Shown here piece by piece: positions 25,418 through 33,865 of a stretch of DNA of 64,000 nucleotides. The stretch is from positions 124,001 to 188,000 of the forward strand of contig NZ_JAHXYW010000011.1 of NCBI RefSeq assembly GCF_019969725.1, written 5' to 3'. Within the stretch, counting starts at the first letter, position 1. Each line of letters starts with the position of its first letter. This DNA is from Neobacillus bataviensis (lineage in GTDB: Bacteria > Bacillota > Bacilli > Bacillales_B > DSM-18226). A model generated the notes under the pieces. The model saw only the letters and a program-made list of their open reading frames with translations. It did no database searches and was not told the origin of the DNA. The position numbers were made by a program, and so were the translations under genes.

Positions 25418-26359
25418 TTAATTATTATTTTTCACTGAGTCATCAACATGATGTCTCAGGAATTCTACTACCTCTGATCTCCTTGGGAGTGATGGAATGG
25501 CTCCTTCTCTTGTTACCGTAATGGCGCCAACTGCATTGGCATATTCAACAGCATCCCTCAGCGGCCTTCCATTGATGATCCCTACCGCAAGGGCTCCATT
25601 AAAGGAATCCCCTGCTGCTACCGTGTCCACGGGCTTTACCTTTAAACTTGGTACATGGATGCTTCCTGCCGGATTAACAATTAATGCTCCTTTTTCTGCC
25701 AGTGTGATAATTACATTTTGGACTCCCTTTTCCACTAGGACCTTTCCTGCGGCTTCTGCATCTTCAAGAGTAAGAACCTTTATGCCCGTTAGTAATTCCA
25801 CCTCAGACTCATTTGGAGTTAAGTACGTTACATTTCTTAGTAATTCATCACTTAACCTTCGGGCCGGTGCCGGGTTAAGTATAACTGGCACTTGAACCTC
25901 GGCAGCATAGGCAACAGCTTGTTCAATCATGTTAATATTCATTTCAAGCTGAACCATTAATAGCTCCGAACTTTGAATAAGGCTTTTAATACTGTCCAGT
26001 TCGCTAGAATAGTAGTGTAAATTGGCACCTGGAACGACTACTATACGATTATTTCCATTTCCCTCCAGAGTTATCGATCCAACTCCAGTCGGATATTGAG
26101 TGTCGCGCAAAATATTCGCTGTATCAATTCCTTCATTCTTTAACGTTGTAAGAAATTCATCCCCGAATGGATCAGAACCAACTTTTCCAACCATTGTCAC
26201 ATCTGCTCCAAGCCTTGCTGCAGCCACAGCTTGATTAGCCCCTTTTCCACCTGGAAATTTGGCAAAGCTCGAACCAATGACGGTCTCTCCGCTATGCGGA
26301 AAACGTTCTGTCCGAACGACTAAATCCATCATGAAACTTCCGATCACTAAAATCCCCAT
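25418..26359 (-). CDS. rbsK: Ribokinase-family (PfkB) sugar kinase, possible D-arabinose kinase
   Basis: The 313-residue protein is of the PfkB fold. The sugar-binding signature GGKGANQAVAAARLGA lies near residue 37 and the catalytic anion hole and base are in DTVAAGDSFNGAL. The sequence is closest in style to ribokinase, which phosphorylates O5 of a pentose. In this locus, D-arabinose phosphorylated at O5 would be the direct substrate of the neighbouring SIS isomerase, so I infer D-arabinose as the natural substrate; D-ribose cannot be excluded. ATG 26359 is chosen with GGAG six bases upstream. The isomerase gene is 21 bases upstream, in the same operon. Confidence 0.87.
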   Translation of the reverse strand: MGILVIGSFMMDLVVRTERFPHSGETVIGSSFAKFPGGKGANQAVAAARLGADVTMVGKVGSDPFGDEFLTTLKNEGIDTANILRDTQYPTGVGSITLEGNGNNRIVVVPGANLHYYSSELDSIKSLIQSSELLMVQLEMNINMIEQAVAYAAEVQVPVILNPAPARRLSDELLRNVTYLTPNESEVELLTGIKVLTLEDAEAAGKVLVEKGVQNVIITLAEKGALIVNPAGSIHVPSLKVKPVDTVAAGDSFNGALAVGIINGRPLRDAVEYANAVGAITVTREGAIPSLPRRSEVVEFLRHHVDDSVKNNN

Positions 26360-26380
26360 ATTTTTCTCCATCCTTTAAGA

Positions 26381-26971
26381 TTATTGACTCGATAATTTTT
26401 TCCCTAAGCTGCCACCGGGATGGTATAAATGAAAATCTTCTTTTTTGAAATTTTTTGACATAGACAGTGCAACGGCAAGCGCATCGCCAATGACAAGGGT
26501 AACGGTTGAGCTAGTTGTAGGCGCTAACCCCAAATGGTCGGCTTCCGAAGTATATTGATAGTTCAGGGCAACATCACAGAATTGTGAAAGTGACGAATCA
26601 GTTCTAGAAGTAATGGCGATCGTTTTACAGCCAATTTTCAGCAGCGATGGAAGGAGGCCTAATACCTCGGATGTTTCACCGCTATTTGATATTAGGATGA
26701 CAACATCTTCCTTTTGAATCATCCCCAAATCGCCGTGCAATCCTTCTGTACTATGAACGAAAAATGCCGGTGTTCCCGTGCTGGCTAGAGAGGCGGCCAT
26801 CTTTTTTCCAATATGACCGGATTTCCCCACTCCGCTGACAATCACCTTTCCCTTACACTCTGCTAATAACGCCAATGCTTCGGTAAAACTCGGTCCAATT
26901 TGCTCGGACAATGCTTTTATCGAAGCGGCCTCTACCTCTATGACTCTTTTTATTTCATTTAATAGATCCAT
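26381..26971 (-). CDS. SIS-domain isomerase, arabinose-5-phosphate isomerase type
   Basis: The 196-residue protein consists of one SIS domain matching the isomerase half of KdsD/KpsF/GutQ, enzymes that interconvert D-arabinose 5-phosphate and ribulose 5-phosphate. Hallmarks are SGVGKSGHIGKKMAAS, STGTPAFFVHSTEG, LISNSGETSEV, LGLAPTTSSTVTLVIGDALA and the C-terminal HPGGSLGKKL. The two CBS domains of KdsD are absent. A Bacillus has no lipopolysaccharide KDO to make, so a catabolic role is the better reading. It is the first gene of the pair with the kinase and has three LacI-type operators in its upstream region. Confidence 0.88.
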   Translation of the reverse strand: MDLLNEIKRVIEVEAASIKALSEQIGPSFTEALALLAECKGKVIVSGVGKSGHIGKKMAASLASTGTPAFFVHSTEGLHGDLGMIQKEDVVILISNSGETSEVLGLLPSLLKIGCKTIAITSRTDSSLSQFCDVALNYQYTSEADHLGLAPTTSSTVTLVIGDALAVALSMSKNFKKEDFHLYHPGGSLGKKLSSQ

Positions 26972-27010
26972 ACTCTGGCTCCTCTCAATATTTTGTCAGA
27001 TTATCAGATA

Positions 27011-27030
27011 ATGTGTAATCGTTTACACAT
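27011..27030. promoter_or_regulatory. LacI operator ATGTGTAATCGTTTACACAT
   Basis: Almost perfect 20-bp palindrome, 40 bases before the isomerase start codon. Confidence 0.82.
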
Positions 27031-27085
27031 AACTTAAAAAATTTTTCCTCGAACTAAAGGAAAGATAAATACTTTAATCGACAAA

Positions 27086-27105
27086 TTGTGTAATCGTTTA
27101 CACAT
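27086..27105. promoter_or_regulatory. LacI operator TTGTGTAATCGTTTACACAT
   Basis: Second copy in the isomerase upstream region, 75 bases from the first. Confidence 0.82.
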
Positions 27106-27152
27106 CAATCAAAAAAATATACACAGGTTCATTCAAATGTATTCCAAAAGAC

Positions 27153-27170
27153 CTGTAATCGTTTACACAT
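27153..27170. promoter_or_regulatory. LacI operator CTGTAATCGTTTACACAT
   Basis: Third copy in the same region, about 66 bases from the second. Three sites upstream of one promoter could support looping. Confidence 0.78.
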
Positions 27171-27271
27171 TCATCTTATAAAAATTTTTTAAAAATTTCA
27201 ATACTTTTTTATAAATTTTTGCACATTCAAATTTTCGAGGCTGACTCAGAGGCGATAAATCGCCTCCGAAT

Positions 27272-28267
27272 TTAGCACCCATTATTAAAAATTGGCGTTA
27301 TCGTCTCGAACACTGATGTTTCATCGTTATTTACCAACCTATCCAGTAAAATCTCGCCTACTCGAACTCCCATTTCATAAGGAGATTGTTTAATACTAAT
27401 GATTTTCGGCTTCTGGATAAGCTGCTCTGCGTCATTTTCACCATAGGAGGCAATAATGAGATCTTCAAAGTTGGCAATCCCTCGCTCTGCTAGCTTTAGA
27501 AGAACGCCAAATGTCATAACGTTATTACACGACAGGATGGCTGTTGGCATTTCTGGCAAGCTTAAAAAATATTCAGCGGCTTTAAATCCACCTTCTGTAG
27601 TGAATTCCCCATCATAAATAAACTCAGGTTGAATTGATACCCCATATTCTGCCATGGCCTTATTGAACCCTTCGAAACGTTCATAACCGGTACTTACCTC
27701 TTGAGAACCATTTACTAATCCAATTCGCGTATGCCCATTCTGAAGTAAATAGGCTGTTAGTTGGTATGCCCCTTGAACGTTATCCTCTACAACATAATCT
27801 AGGTCTAAATCATTTTTTATCTTTCTGTCTACTAAAATAATCGGTACACCTGTACTTTTTATTTTTCTGATTGTTTCTTCATTGCCGCCGGATGTAGCTA
27901 TAGCGATCGCATCTACACGCTTTTCAAATAAGACCTGGAGCATTTTTCTCTCTTTTTGAGGATTTTCATCTCCGCTTGCGAAAATTAAATTATATCCTTT
28001 CGGCAGAACAACATCTTCTATGCCTCTGGATATTTTCATAAAGAAAGGGTTAGAAATATCCGGGATCACAATCCCGATGGTATTCGTCTGATGTTTTTTT
28101 AAACTTCTTGCGATGGCATTGGGACGATAATTCAATTTTTTTGCTGCTGCTAGTACCCGCTCTTTCACTTCTGGGCTTGCATACCCGCTATTGTTTAATA
28201 CTCGGGATACAGTTGCTATGGATATATTTAATTCTTTTGCGATGTCTTTAATTGTGGTATTACTCAA
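27272..28267 (-). CDS. LacI-family repressor of the D-arabinan-type regulon
   Basis: The 331-residue protein has a LacI helix-turn-helix (TIKDIAKELNISIATVSRVL) and hinge helix (NYRPNAIARSLKKHQ), then a periplasmic-binding-protein-type effector domain with IGIVIPDISNPFF and ILVDRKI. It starts at a TTG with GGAAGTGAG upstream. An operator ATGTGTAATCGTTTACAG lies 27 bases before its own start, and identical sites lie before the isomerase, both binding-protein genes and the phosphofructokinase-like gene, so it is probably autoregulated and controls them all. The inducer may be D-arabinose or its phosphate; this is not shown. Confidence 0.9.
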   Translation of the reverse strand: MSNTTIKDIAKELNISIATVSRVLNNSGYASPEVKERVLAAAKKLNYRPNAIARSLKKHQTNTIGIVIPDISNPFFMKISRGIEDVVLPKGYNLIFASGDENPQKERKMLQVLFEKRVDAIAIATSGGNEETIRKIKSTGVPIILVDRKIKNDLDLDYVVEDNVQGAYQLTAYLLQNGHTRIGLVNGSQEVSTGYERFEGFNKAMAEYGVSIQPEFIYDGEFTTEGGFKAAEYFLSLPEMPTAILSCNNVMTFGVLLKLAERGIANFEDLIIASYGENDAEQLIQKPKIISIKQSPYEMGVRVGEILLDRLVNNDETSVFETITPIFNNGC

Positions 28268-28293
28268 AATATCTCACTTCCAATTTGTGTTCC

Positions 28294-28313
28294 ATGTGTA
28301 ATCGTTTACAGTT
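28294..28313. promoter_or_regulatory. LacI operator in the repressor's own promoter
   Basis: ATGTGTAATCGTTTACAGTT, one half-site weaker than the consensus, upstream of the LacI-type gene. Confidence 0.78.
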
Positions 28314-28359
28314 ATTTTAACAAAAAAATGTTAATACTTTCAATTCTTATTTCATACTT

Positions 28360-29652
28360 TTACTTACTATCAAGTACTTGCTGAATTTTTTCATCAGCAA
28401 TTTTCGCTGCTTCCTTACCGCTCATTTTACCAAACATGACATTTTGTAATGCTTTTCCAATAGCATCCACAATTTCTGGACCATATTGCGGTTCAGGTGT
28501 TGCCGTATTGTAAATTTCGTCTGTAAAGATCTTTCGTAACCCTGTCTGGTAGTAATCTTTCCCTTCTTCTATTACGGATTTTCTTGCAGGATAGGCCGAT
28601 TTTGTTTTTGCCCATTTCAATGGACGGGATGTGTCCTCGGCAAATGCCCACATAATAAAGTCTGCGGCTTCCTTAACATGCTCGCTTTTAGCATTTACTG
28701 CTAGTTTCCACCCGCCGCCATCCGAAGCGTGTTTTCCCCCATTTGGTATTGGGATGGGAACTAAACCTGCTTCAAAATCCGGAAATTTGTCTTCCAAGGC
28801 AGCAATCGACCATGTACCGCTAATTTGCATCGCTGCTGATCCAGTCGCGATATTATCAATATCACCTGCACCATATTGTAATTTAGAAGGAGAATAACCT
28901 TTTTGGAAAAATGATCCCCAATAATCTAAGGCTTTCACATTTTCTGGTGAATTAAAGGTGGATTTGGTGCCGTCCTCATTTAATACACTGCCTCCCTGCT
29001 GCCATTGGAAAGGGTACCAGATGAAATTTAAGTAAGGGCCGATATCCGTTGGCAGAACAAGGCCGGCAACCTTATCAGTTGTAAGTTTACGGGCAGCATC
29101 TGACAACTCTTCCCAAGTTTCTGGAACCTTTACATTAGCATCTTTGAGCATTTTCTTATTGTAATACAAACCTAATAATTCTAACTCGAATGGCAGCGCA
29201 AGGATTTTGTCCTTATAGGTAACTGCCTCTATAGTTGAAGGAAGGAAATCATCAATGGCACCCTTTGGAAAATATGGTGTTAAATCTGCCATAATTCCTG
29301 CATCTGCATATTTTTTAAAGTCGCCTGCACTTGTCATAAAAATATCCGGGCCTTCATTATTTGCAAAAGCGACAGGTAATTTTGTATTAGAGTAATCATT
29401 GGCATTACCCGCAGATGAGTACTTAATTTTCACTTTATCTTGACTAGCGTTATATTCATCCACTAGTTCTTTAAATAATTTTTGATGAATAGGATACTGG
29501 AAGTCGGTAAATTGTAGAGTGACAACTTTTTTAGATTTAGCTGAGGATTCTGATTTAGATACATTAGCAGAGTTGGATGAACAGCCAGCGATCATAATAA
29601 TGAGCACTAGTGCCAAATTAATTACAGCCACTATTTTTTTATTCCATTTCAT
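28360..29652 (-). CDS. Second sugar-binding lipoprotein, paralogue of 24017-25294
   Basis: The 430-residue lipoprotein (lipobox IAGC) is strongly similar along its whole length to the binding protein at 24017-25294; for instance both contain GLYYNKKML, TFNSPE, WGSFFQ and TDEIYN. No permease follows, so it probably shares the permease pair encoded 5 kb away and widens the ligand range. A perfect operator ATGTGTAAACGTTTACACAT lies before it, so it is in the same regulon. A recent local duplication followed by divergence is the simplest origin. Confidence 0.9.
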   Translation of the reverse strand: MKWNKKIVAVINLALVLIIMIAGCSSNSANVSKSESSAKSKKVVTLQFTDFQYPIHQKLFKELVDEYNASQDKVKIKYSSAGNANDYSNTKLPVAFANNEGPDIFMTSAGDFKKYADAGIMADLTPYFPKGAIDDFLPSTIEAVTYKDKILALPFELELLGLYYNKKMLKDANVKVPETWEELSDAARKLTTDKVAGLVLPTDIGPYLNFIWYPFQWQQGGSVLNEDGTKSTFNSPENVKALDYWGSFFQKGYSPSKLQYGAGDIDNIATGSAAMQISGTWSIAALEDKFPDFEAGLVPIPIPNGGKHASDGGGWKLAVNAKSEHVKEAADFIMWAFAEDTSRPLKWAKTKSAYPARKSVIEEGKDYYQTGLRKIFTDEIYNTATPEPQYGPEIVDAIGKALQNVMFGKMSGKEAAKIADEKIQQVLDSK

Positions 29653-29730
29653 ATTTTCTCCTCCTTTTATTTTTCATATTTATATCAACGACTATGGTCC
29701 CGCAATCCTCATTCATTATCACCTCCTTAA

Positions 29731-29750
29731 ATGTGTAAACGTTTACACAT
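29731..29750. promoter_or_regulatory. LacI operator ATGTGTAAACGTTTACACAT
   Basis: A perfect 20-bp palindrome 79 bases before the second binding-protein start codon. Confidence 0.85.
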
Positions 29751-29796
29751 TCTTTTAAAAAAAATAGTTACTACGTGATCGTTATTCAATCGTTTT

Positions 29797-30657
29797 CTAT
29801 TTAACAAATTTTATTTCGTTCTTTCGTTCAAGCTGGACTTTTTCCATGGATTTTCCGGATAATGTCCACTGTGCCATTTTTTCAGCTAATTCAAATGCAA
29901 AGATTCGATCACTAGCAGTGGGCTTTCCTCCGATGCATTGAGCTTCTTCAATCATGACTGTACGGAAATCTAAATTTCTCCCGGCTGAAATATGTTTTTT
30001 TACTTTCTCTTCTTCCACCGTCTCATTGACTAGTAAAAGAGCATAGCTTTTTCCCTCATGATATTTCTCTTCCAGATTCTGTGTTATCCTCTGAAGTTCG
30101 GATTCTGTTTCTTCTTCAATTAGTTCGCATTGAAGGGCAGCAGCCGTAAATTTGAGGAAAACCCCCGCTTTTTTCCCTGGAATTTTTATTAGAAACAGTC
30201 TCTTATTTGGAAACAACAATGAACCTGCTGTATCCTCTACTTTATAAATATTGTTAACTACTTCATTTAACGCGCTATCAAACCCTAGATGATATATATT
30301 TGGATTTTGCTCATTAAAAAGATTTATTGGCACCATCAAGATTTTGCAAGTAGAATTTATCCTTAGACCATCAATGTTGATTGTCTCTTCCTCATTATAA
30401 AAAACTATTAAAATATCGCATTTTTCAGCCAAATTTGCCTGATGGCACTTCCAATTGGCAAGGGAAATCGAAGGAAGCCTATTTCCTTTTTCTCCGTCAT
30501 TTAAGGGCAGGAATACTAACTTTTCTCCGGTTGTTTGAATTCCGGTTATATGCTTGTGATTCATTTTTTGTAGAAGGCAGACTAATTGATTAATCACAAC
30601 ATTAACCACTTGTGGAATCGTCCCTATTTTTACAATTCCTATCATTTTATTTTCCAT
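29797..30657 (-). CDS. Degenerate 6-phosphofructokinase (PfkA) family protein, probable pseudoenzyme
   Basis: The 286-residue protein aligns with bacterial PfkA along its length. The clearest matches are GFDSALNEVVNNIYKVEDTA (PfkA: GFDTALN.V...I.KIRDTA), the strand before PGKKAG, and GGKPTASDR (PfkA: GGSPTAFDR). Every catalytic motif has changed: the ATP-binding GGDxPG is IGTIPQ, GGDGS is FYNEE, the catalytic TIDND is INLFN, MGR is PGK, and the substrate His/Arg around QRGG are lost (CIGG). It therefore should not phosphorylate fructose 6-phosphate by the known mechanism; sugar-phosphate sensing or subunit regulation is possible. ATG 30657 has GGAG upstream. Its promoter carries the regulon operator. 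I know of no named function. Confidence 0.8.
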   Translation of the reverse strand: MENKMIGIVKIGTIPQVVNVVINQLVCLLQKMNHKHITGIQTTGEKLVFLPLNDGEKGNRLPSISLANWKCHQANLAEKCDILIVFYNEEETINIDGLRINSTCKILMVPINLFNEQNPNIYHLGFDSALNEVVNNIYKVEDTAGSLLFPNKRLFLIKIPGKKAGVFLKFTAAALQCELIEEETESELQRITQNLEEKYHEGKSYALLLVNETVEEEKVKKHISAGRNLDFRTVMIEEAQCIGGKPTASDRIFAFELAEKMAQWTLSGKSMEKVQLERKNEIKFVK

Positions 30658-30690
30658 ATAAAACTCCAAAAATAATATTTTACACCCGCG

Positions 30691-30710
30691 ATGTGTAATC
30701 GTTTACACAT
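30691..30710. promoter_or_regulatory. LacI operator before the PfkA-like gene
   Basis: ATGTGTAATCGTTTACACAT, identical to the site at 27011, 33 bases before the start codon of the PfkA-like gene. Confidence 0.84.
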
Positions 30711-30750
30711 TTAAATATATTACTTTTTCCATTTTATTTCAATACTTTTT

Positions 30751-30788
30751 AAAAAAACTGATTCCACTTTATGTGAATCAGTTTTTTT
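30751..30788. terminator. Terminator of RocB-like gene
   Basis: AAACTGATTC pairs with GAATCAGTTT; A-run and T-run flank it. The stop codon of the RocB-like gene is inside the stem. Confidence 0.82.
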
Positions 30789-32397
30789 GTTTCATCTTCA
30801 TAATCATTTGGATCATAGCTTCAACTAGTGCAGGTACTTCCTCAAAAGCGCTTTTCATATGGAGACGTTCCGTACGTTTATGTGCGTCTTTTCCAAGGGG
30901 GCCGACATTTAAAACCGGGGCTTGGAGCTGGGCCATCTCTGTGAATGGGATGCTGTAGCTGCTGCCCCATACTGGGGTGTTTGCTTGGAAAGTAGTCCAT
31001 CCTTCACCTTCATCCCGATAATTCACATAGCTTAAATCGCTGATACCATTGAAATAATGGATTTGTTTTACCGGCAAATCAAATTTTGCGAGCCCTTCCT
31101 TCTTTACGTAATCTACACATTGTTTCACGAGTTCATCCTCCGATGAATTGACCGCAGGATAATAAGGGGGTGCAAAAAGCAGGACAATGGCCGGTGCAAG
31201 TTCCTGGCACTGGATCATCAATGTATCGGCAATTCGGAAGGATTTTTCCCGGTCATCCCAATCTGGGTTTGCATGAATGCCAGCCTTAATTGCCTCGACT
31301 ACTTTTTCCCCAAACTTTTGGGTGGCATGCTTTAATAAATCTTCGTAACGTAATACACGCACGCTTCCAACTGGCTCTGCAGATAGTTCTTGGCAGACTC
31401 GCTTATATGCTGCGTTACAGGCATCAGTGGCATCTTTGGCGACCTTTTCAAAAATCCTCATGATCTCATCGGCATTCCGCTTCATTAAAAACACATTATA
31501 TAAAGCTGATGCCCGGTAAGGTGTTTGCACTGAATATTCCAGTTTTAAATCCTTTTGCTGAAGCGTGACAGGAAGAGGAGTAGTTTCACCCATTTCCCTT
31601 TCTTGCAGCATTGGATTCCATTCCATTCGCTGCGTTAAAAAAGAGGCGATATACGGCGCTGTAATGCCGCTAAGCGGTTCTCCAACATGCGTCTCTTTCC
31701 CATAAAATAGTGCGGACGGCATGATTTTGCCGATTGAACCTGAGTAAACATAATAATTTTTATCACCCGGTTCTTGCGTAAATACTGGCTCCCCATTCAG
31801 GAATAGTTTATATGTTAGCTGATGCTCATCCTTTAATTCCAAAAGCTTAGTCACTGCTGCACGCATTCCTGACGAATTGACCTCCTCGTCCGGTACGGTC
31901 AACAGAAGAAGATTAATCTGCCACTCCTCGGCCGCGGCTTTTTCAATCAAGCCCATATGCATAACAAGACCCATTTTCATGTCCATCGTGCCTCTTCCGA
32001 ATAGATACTCTCCTGATTGAAGATCGTTCCTTGCATCCTCCGGCAGCTCATTTTTTCTGGTCAGAAGTAGCTGGGTTAATTCTTCTGGCTGATAGGCGTA
32101 TTCCTCAAGATCCCCATACTCTTCTGTATTCACGGTATCAAAGTGACTAATAAGGACGATGGTTTCCTTTGCACTTGGGTGCTTGTATAATGCCGTTAAA
32201 AACCTCCGGCCTAAGTCGGCATCATGAAGCTCTAAATAATTAGGGTTCTCTCGAAAATAGGTTACTTCTGCGAGCTTTGCTTGTACTTTTGAAGGAAATT
32301 CTCGTTCTCCCTCCGTTAATGTCATGCTTTTCCAACTCACTACTTCACATAGGAGCTTTCGAAGCGCATCCGGCGCCCCCCATCTAAGTTGTTCCAT
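30778..32397 (-). CDS. rocB: M20-family peptidase, RocB-like
   Basis: The 539-residue protein resembles Bacillus RocB, an M20-type metallopeptidase/deacylase long associated with arginine use but with unclear reaction. Metal-site motifs are LISHFDTVN and FGRGTMDMKMGL, followed by VPDEEVNSSGMR with the catalytic Glu. The large C-terminal part ends with a conserved GPLGKDAHKRTERLH region, which includes another ligand. It is the last gene of a module with a permease and two guanidino-modifying enzymes, which supports a role in release or breakdown of an arginine-derived compound. Confidence 0.83.
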   Translation of the reverse strand: MEQLRWGAPDALRKLLCEVVSWKSMTLTEGEREFPSKVQAKLAEVTYFRENPNYLELHDADLGRRFLTALYKHPSAKETIVLISHFDTVNTEEYGDLEEYAYQPEELTQLLLTRKNELPEDARNDLQSGEYLFGRGTMDMKMGLVMHMGLIEKAAAEEWQINLLLLTVPDEEVNSSGMRAAVTKLLELKDEHQLTYKLFLNGEPVFTQEPGDKNYYVYSGSIGKIMPSALFYGKETHVGEPLSGITAPYIASFLTQRMEWNPMLQEREMGETTPLPVTLQQKDLKLEYSVQTPYRASALYNVFLMKRNADEIMRIFEKVAKDATDACNAAYKRVCQELSAEPVGSVRVLRYEDLLKHATQKFGEKVVEAIKAGIHANPDWDDREKSFRIADTLMIQCQELAPAIVLLFAPPYYPAVNSSEDELVKQCVDYVKKEGLAKFDLPVKQIHYFNGISDLSYVNYRDEGEGWTTFQANTPVWGSSYSIPFTEMAQLQAPVLNVGPLGKDAHKRTERLHMKSAFEEVPALVEAMIQMIMKMKQKN

Positions 32398-32434
32398 TAT
32401 ATTAATACCCCTTTAAATTTTGTAATAGTGTTAG

Positions 32435-33835
32435 TTAAAGGCCTGTTTTTATGTTCACTTCGGTGTTTTTCTTATTCTTAAAGTGGTAGAAAATGAAACA
32501 GACCACCAAAAATCCTAACCCTGCCAGTAAACCGACTAGCTGTGTTGGGTCGAAGGCCAGGAATATTAGGATTGACACGCAGAATACAATACAAACTATT
32601 GGGATAAATGGATAAAACGGTACCTTGTATTGTAAATCCTCTAATTTACCGCCTGCACGCAAATATTTCTTTCGAAACATCAATTGGGAAAGAGCGATCC
32701 CAATCCACGAAATGGTCACCGATATACCTGCAATCGACATTAATAATACAAACACCGTGTCTGCAGCAATTACGCTTGTTAACAAGGACAAAAGCGAAAA
32801 TATCATTGTAAACACCAGGGCTGTGAAAGGAACTTTACGTTTTGACAGCTTTCCAAATACCTTCGGTGCCATTCCATCATGCGCCATCGCCCACAGCAGG
32901 CGTGTCGATGCATAAATACAAGAGTTCCCAACCGAAAGAATGGCTGTCAGGATGACAAAATTCATAATATCTGGTGCGAATGGAATGCCCGCTAAGTCCA
33001 TCAGGGTGACGAATGGACTTTCCAATAATCCTAATTCCTTATTTGGAAAAATCGCTGATAAAATAACAATTGAAGCTAAATAAAAGACGATAATCCTAAA
33101 CAGGACGTTCCGAATCGCACGTGGGATATTCTTTTGCGGATCCTCGCTTTCACCTGCTGCAATCCCAATCAATTCCGACCCTTGATAGGAAAAAATAACG
33201 TTCATCATGGTCACAAAGAGAATGACAAAACCCGCTGGAAACAATCCTGATGGAGCCAAGTTCTCTAAAAAGGGAGCCGGACGGTCTTCCAATGGAATAA
33301 TCCCAAAAATCGCGCCAAAACCAATAATGATAAAGAAAATGACAGCTACTACTTTAATACCCGCAAACCAATATTCCGCCTCTGCAAATCCCTTCGTCGT
33401 CAGGGCATTGAGCACGAATAACAATGCAATAAAAACAGCACACCACACCCAGACCGAAATGTCTGGGAACCACCGTTTCATCAATATTCCTGCAGCGGTG
33501 AATTCTACACCTGCCGTAGTCGCGGATCCAATGAAATACATCCATCCGAGCGAAAATCCAGCAGATGGACTAATGAACTTACTGGCATATGTTTGAAATG
33601 ACCCAGTTACTGGCATATGGACCGCGAGTTCCCCTAGGCACACCATGACAAGGTATAAAATGATTCCTCCAAATAAATACCCGATTAATGCACCGCCCGC
33701 ACCTGCCTGGTTGATGGTATAACCAGCGTTTAAAAACAACCCCGTTCCAATGACTCCCCCTAACGAAAGCATAAACAAATGCCTGCGTTTCATGGATCGA
33801 TTTAATTGATTTTGCGGTTCCCCTTGTTCGACCAT
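32435..33835 (-). CDS. Amino acid permease, APC superfamily (RocE/GabP type)
   Basis: The 466-residue membrane protein has the amino acid permease signature near the N-terminus (MKRRHLFMLSLGGVIGTGLF, residues 15-34) and about twelve membrane helices. Family landmarks include GELAVHMPVTGSFQTY and FSYQGSELIGIAAGES. Such permeases import cationic or neutral amino acids by proton symport. I chose the ATG at 33835 with AAAGAGG upstream; a longer frame runs into a repeat element and adds non-homologous sequence. Its context suggests arginine or a methylated arginine as substrate, by inference. Confidence 0.9.
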   Translation of the reverse strand: MVEQGEPQNQLNRSMKRRHLFMLSLGGVIGTGLFLNAGYTINQAGAGGALIGYLFGGIILYLVMVCLGELAVHMPVTGSFQTYASKFISPSAGFSLGWMYFIGSATTAGVEFTAAGILMKRWFPDISVWVWCAVFIALLFVLNALTTKGFAEAEYWFAGIKVVAVIFFIIIGFGAIFGIIPLEDRPAPFLENLAPSGLFPAGFVILFVTMMNVIFSYQGSELIGIAAGESEDPQKNIPRAIRNVLFRIIVFYLASIVILSAIFPNKELGLLESPFVTLMDLAGIPFAPDIMNFVILTAILSVGNSCIYASTRLLWAMAHDGMAPKVFGKLSKRKVPFTALVFTMIFSLLSLLTSVIAADTVFVLLMSIAGISVTISWIGIALSQLMFRKKYLRAGGKLEDLQYKVPFYPFIPIVCIVFCVSILIFLAFDPTQLVGLLAGLGFLVVCFIFYHFKNKKNTEVNIKTGL

Positions 33836-33865
33836 ACCTCTTTCACCCCTTGTATTATACTTGCC

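Noticed and set aside
29797..30657. Active 6-phosphofructokinase
   Set aside because: All known ATP, catalytic and substrate motifs are changed, so a normal PFK call would be misleading.
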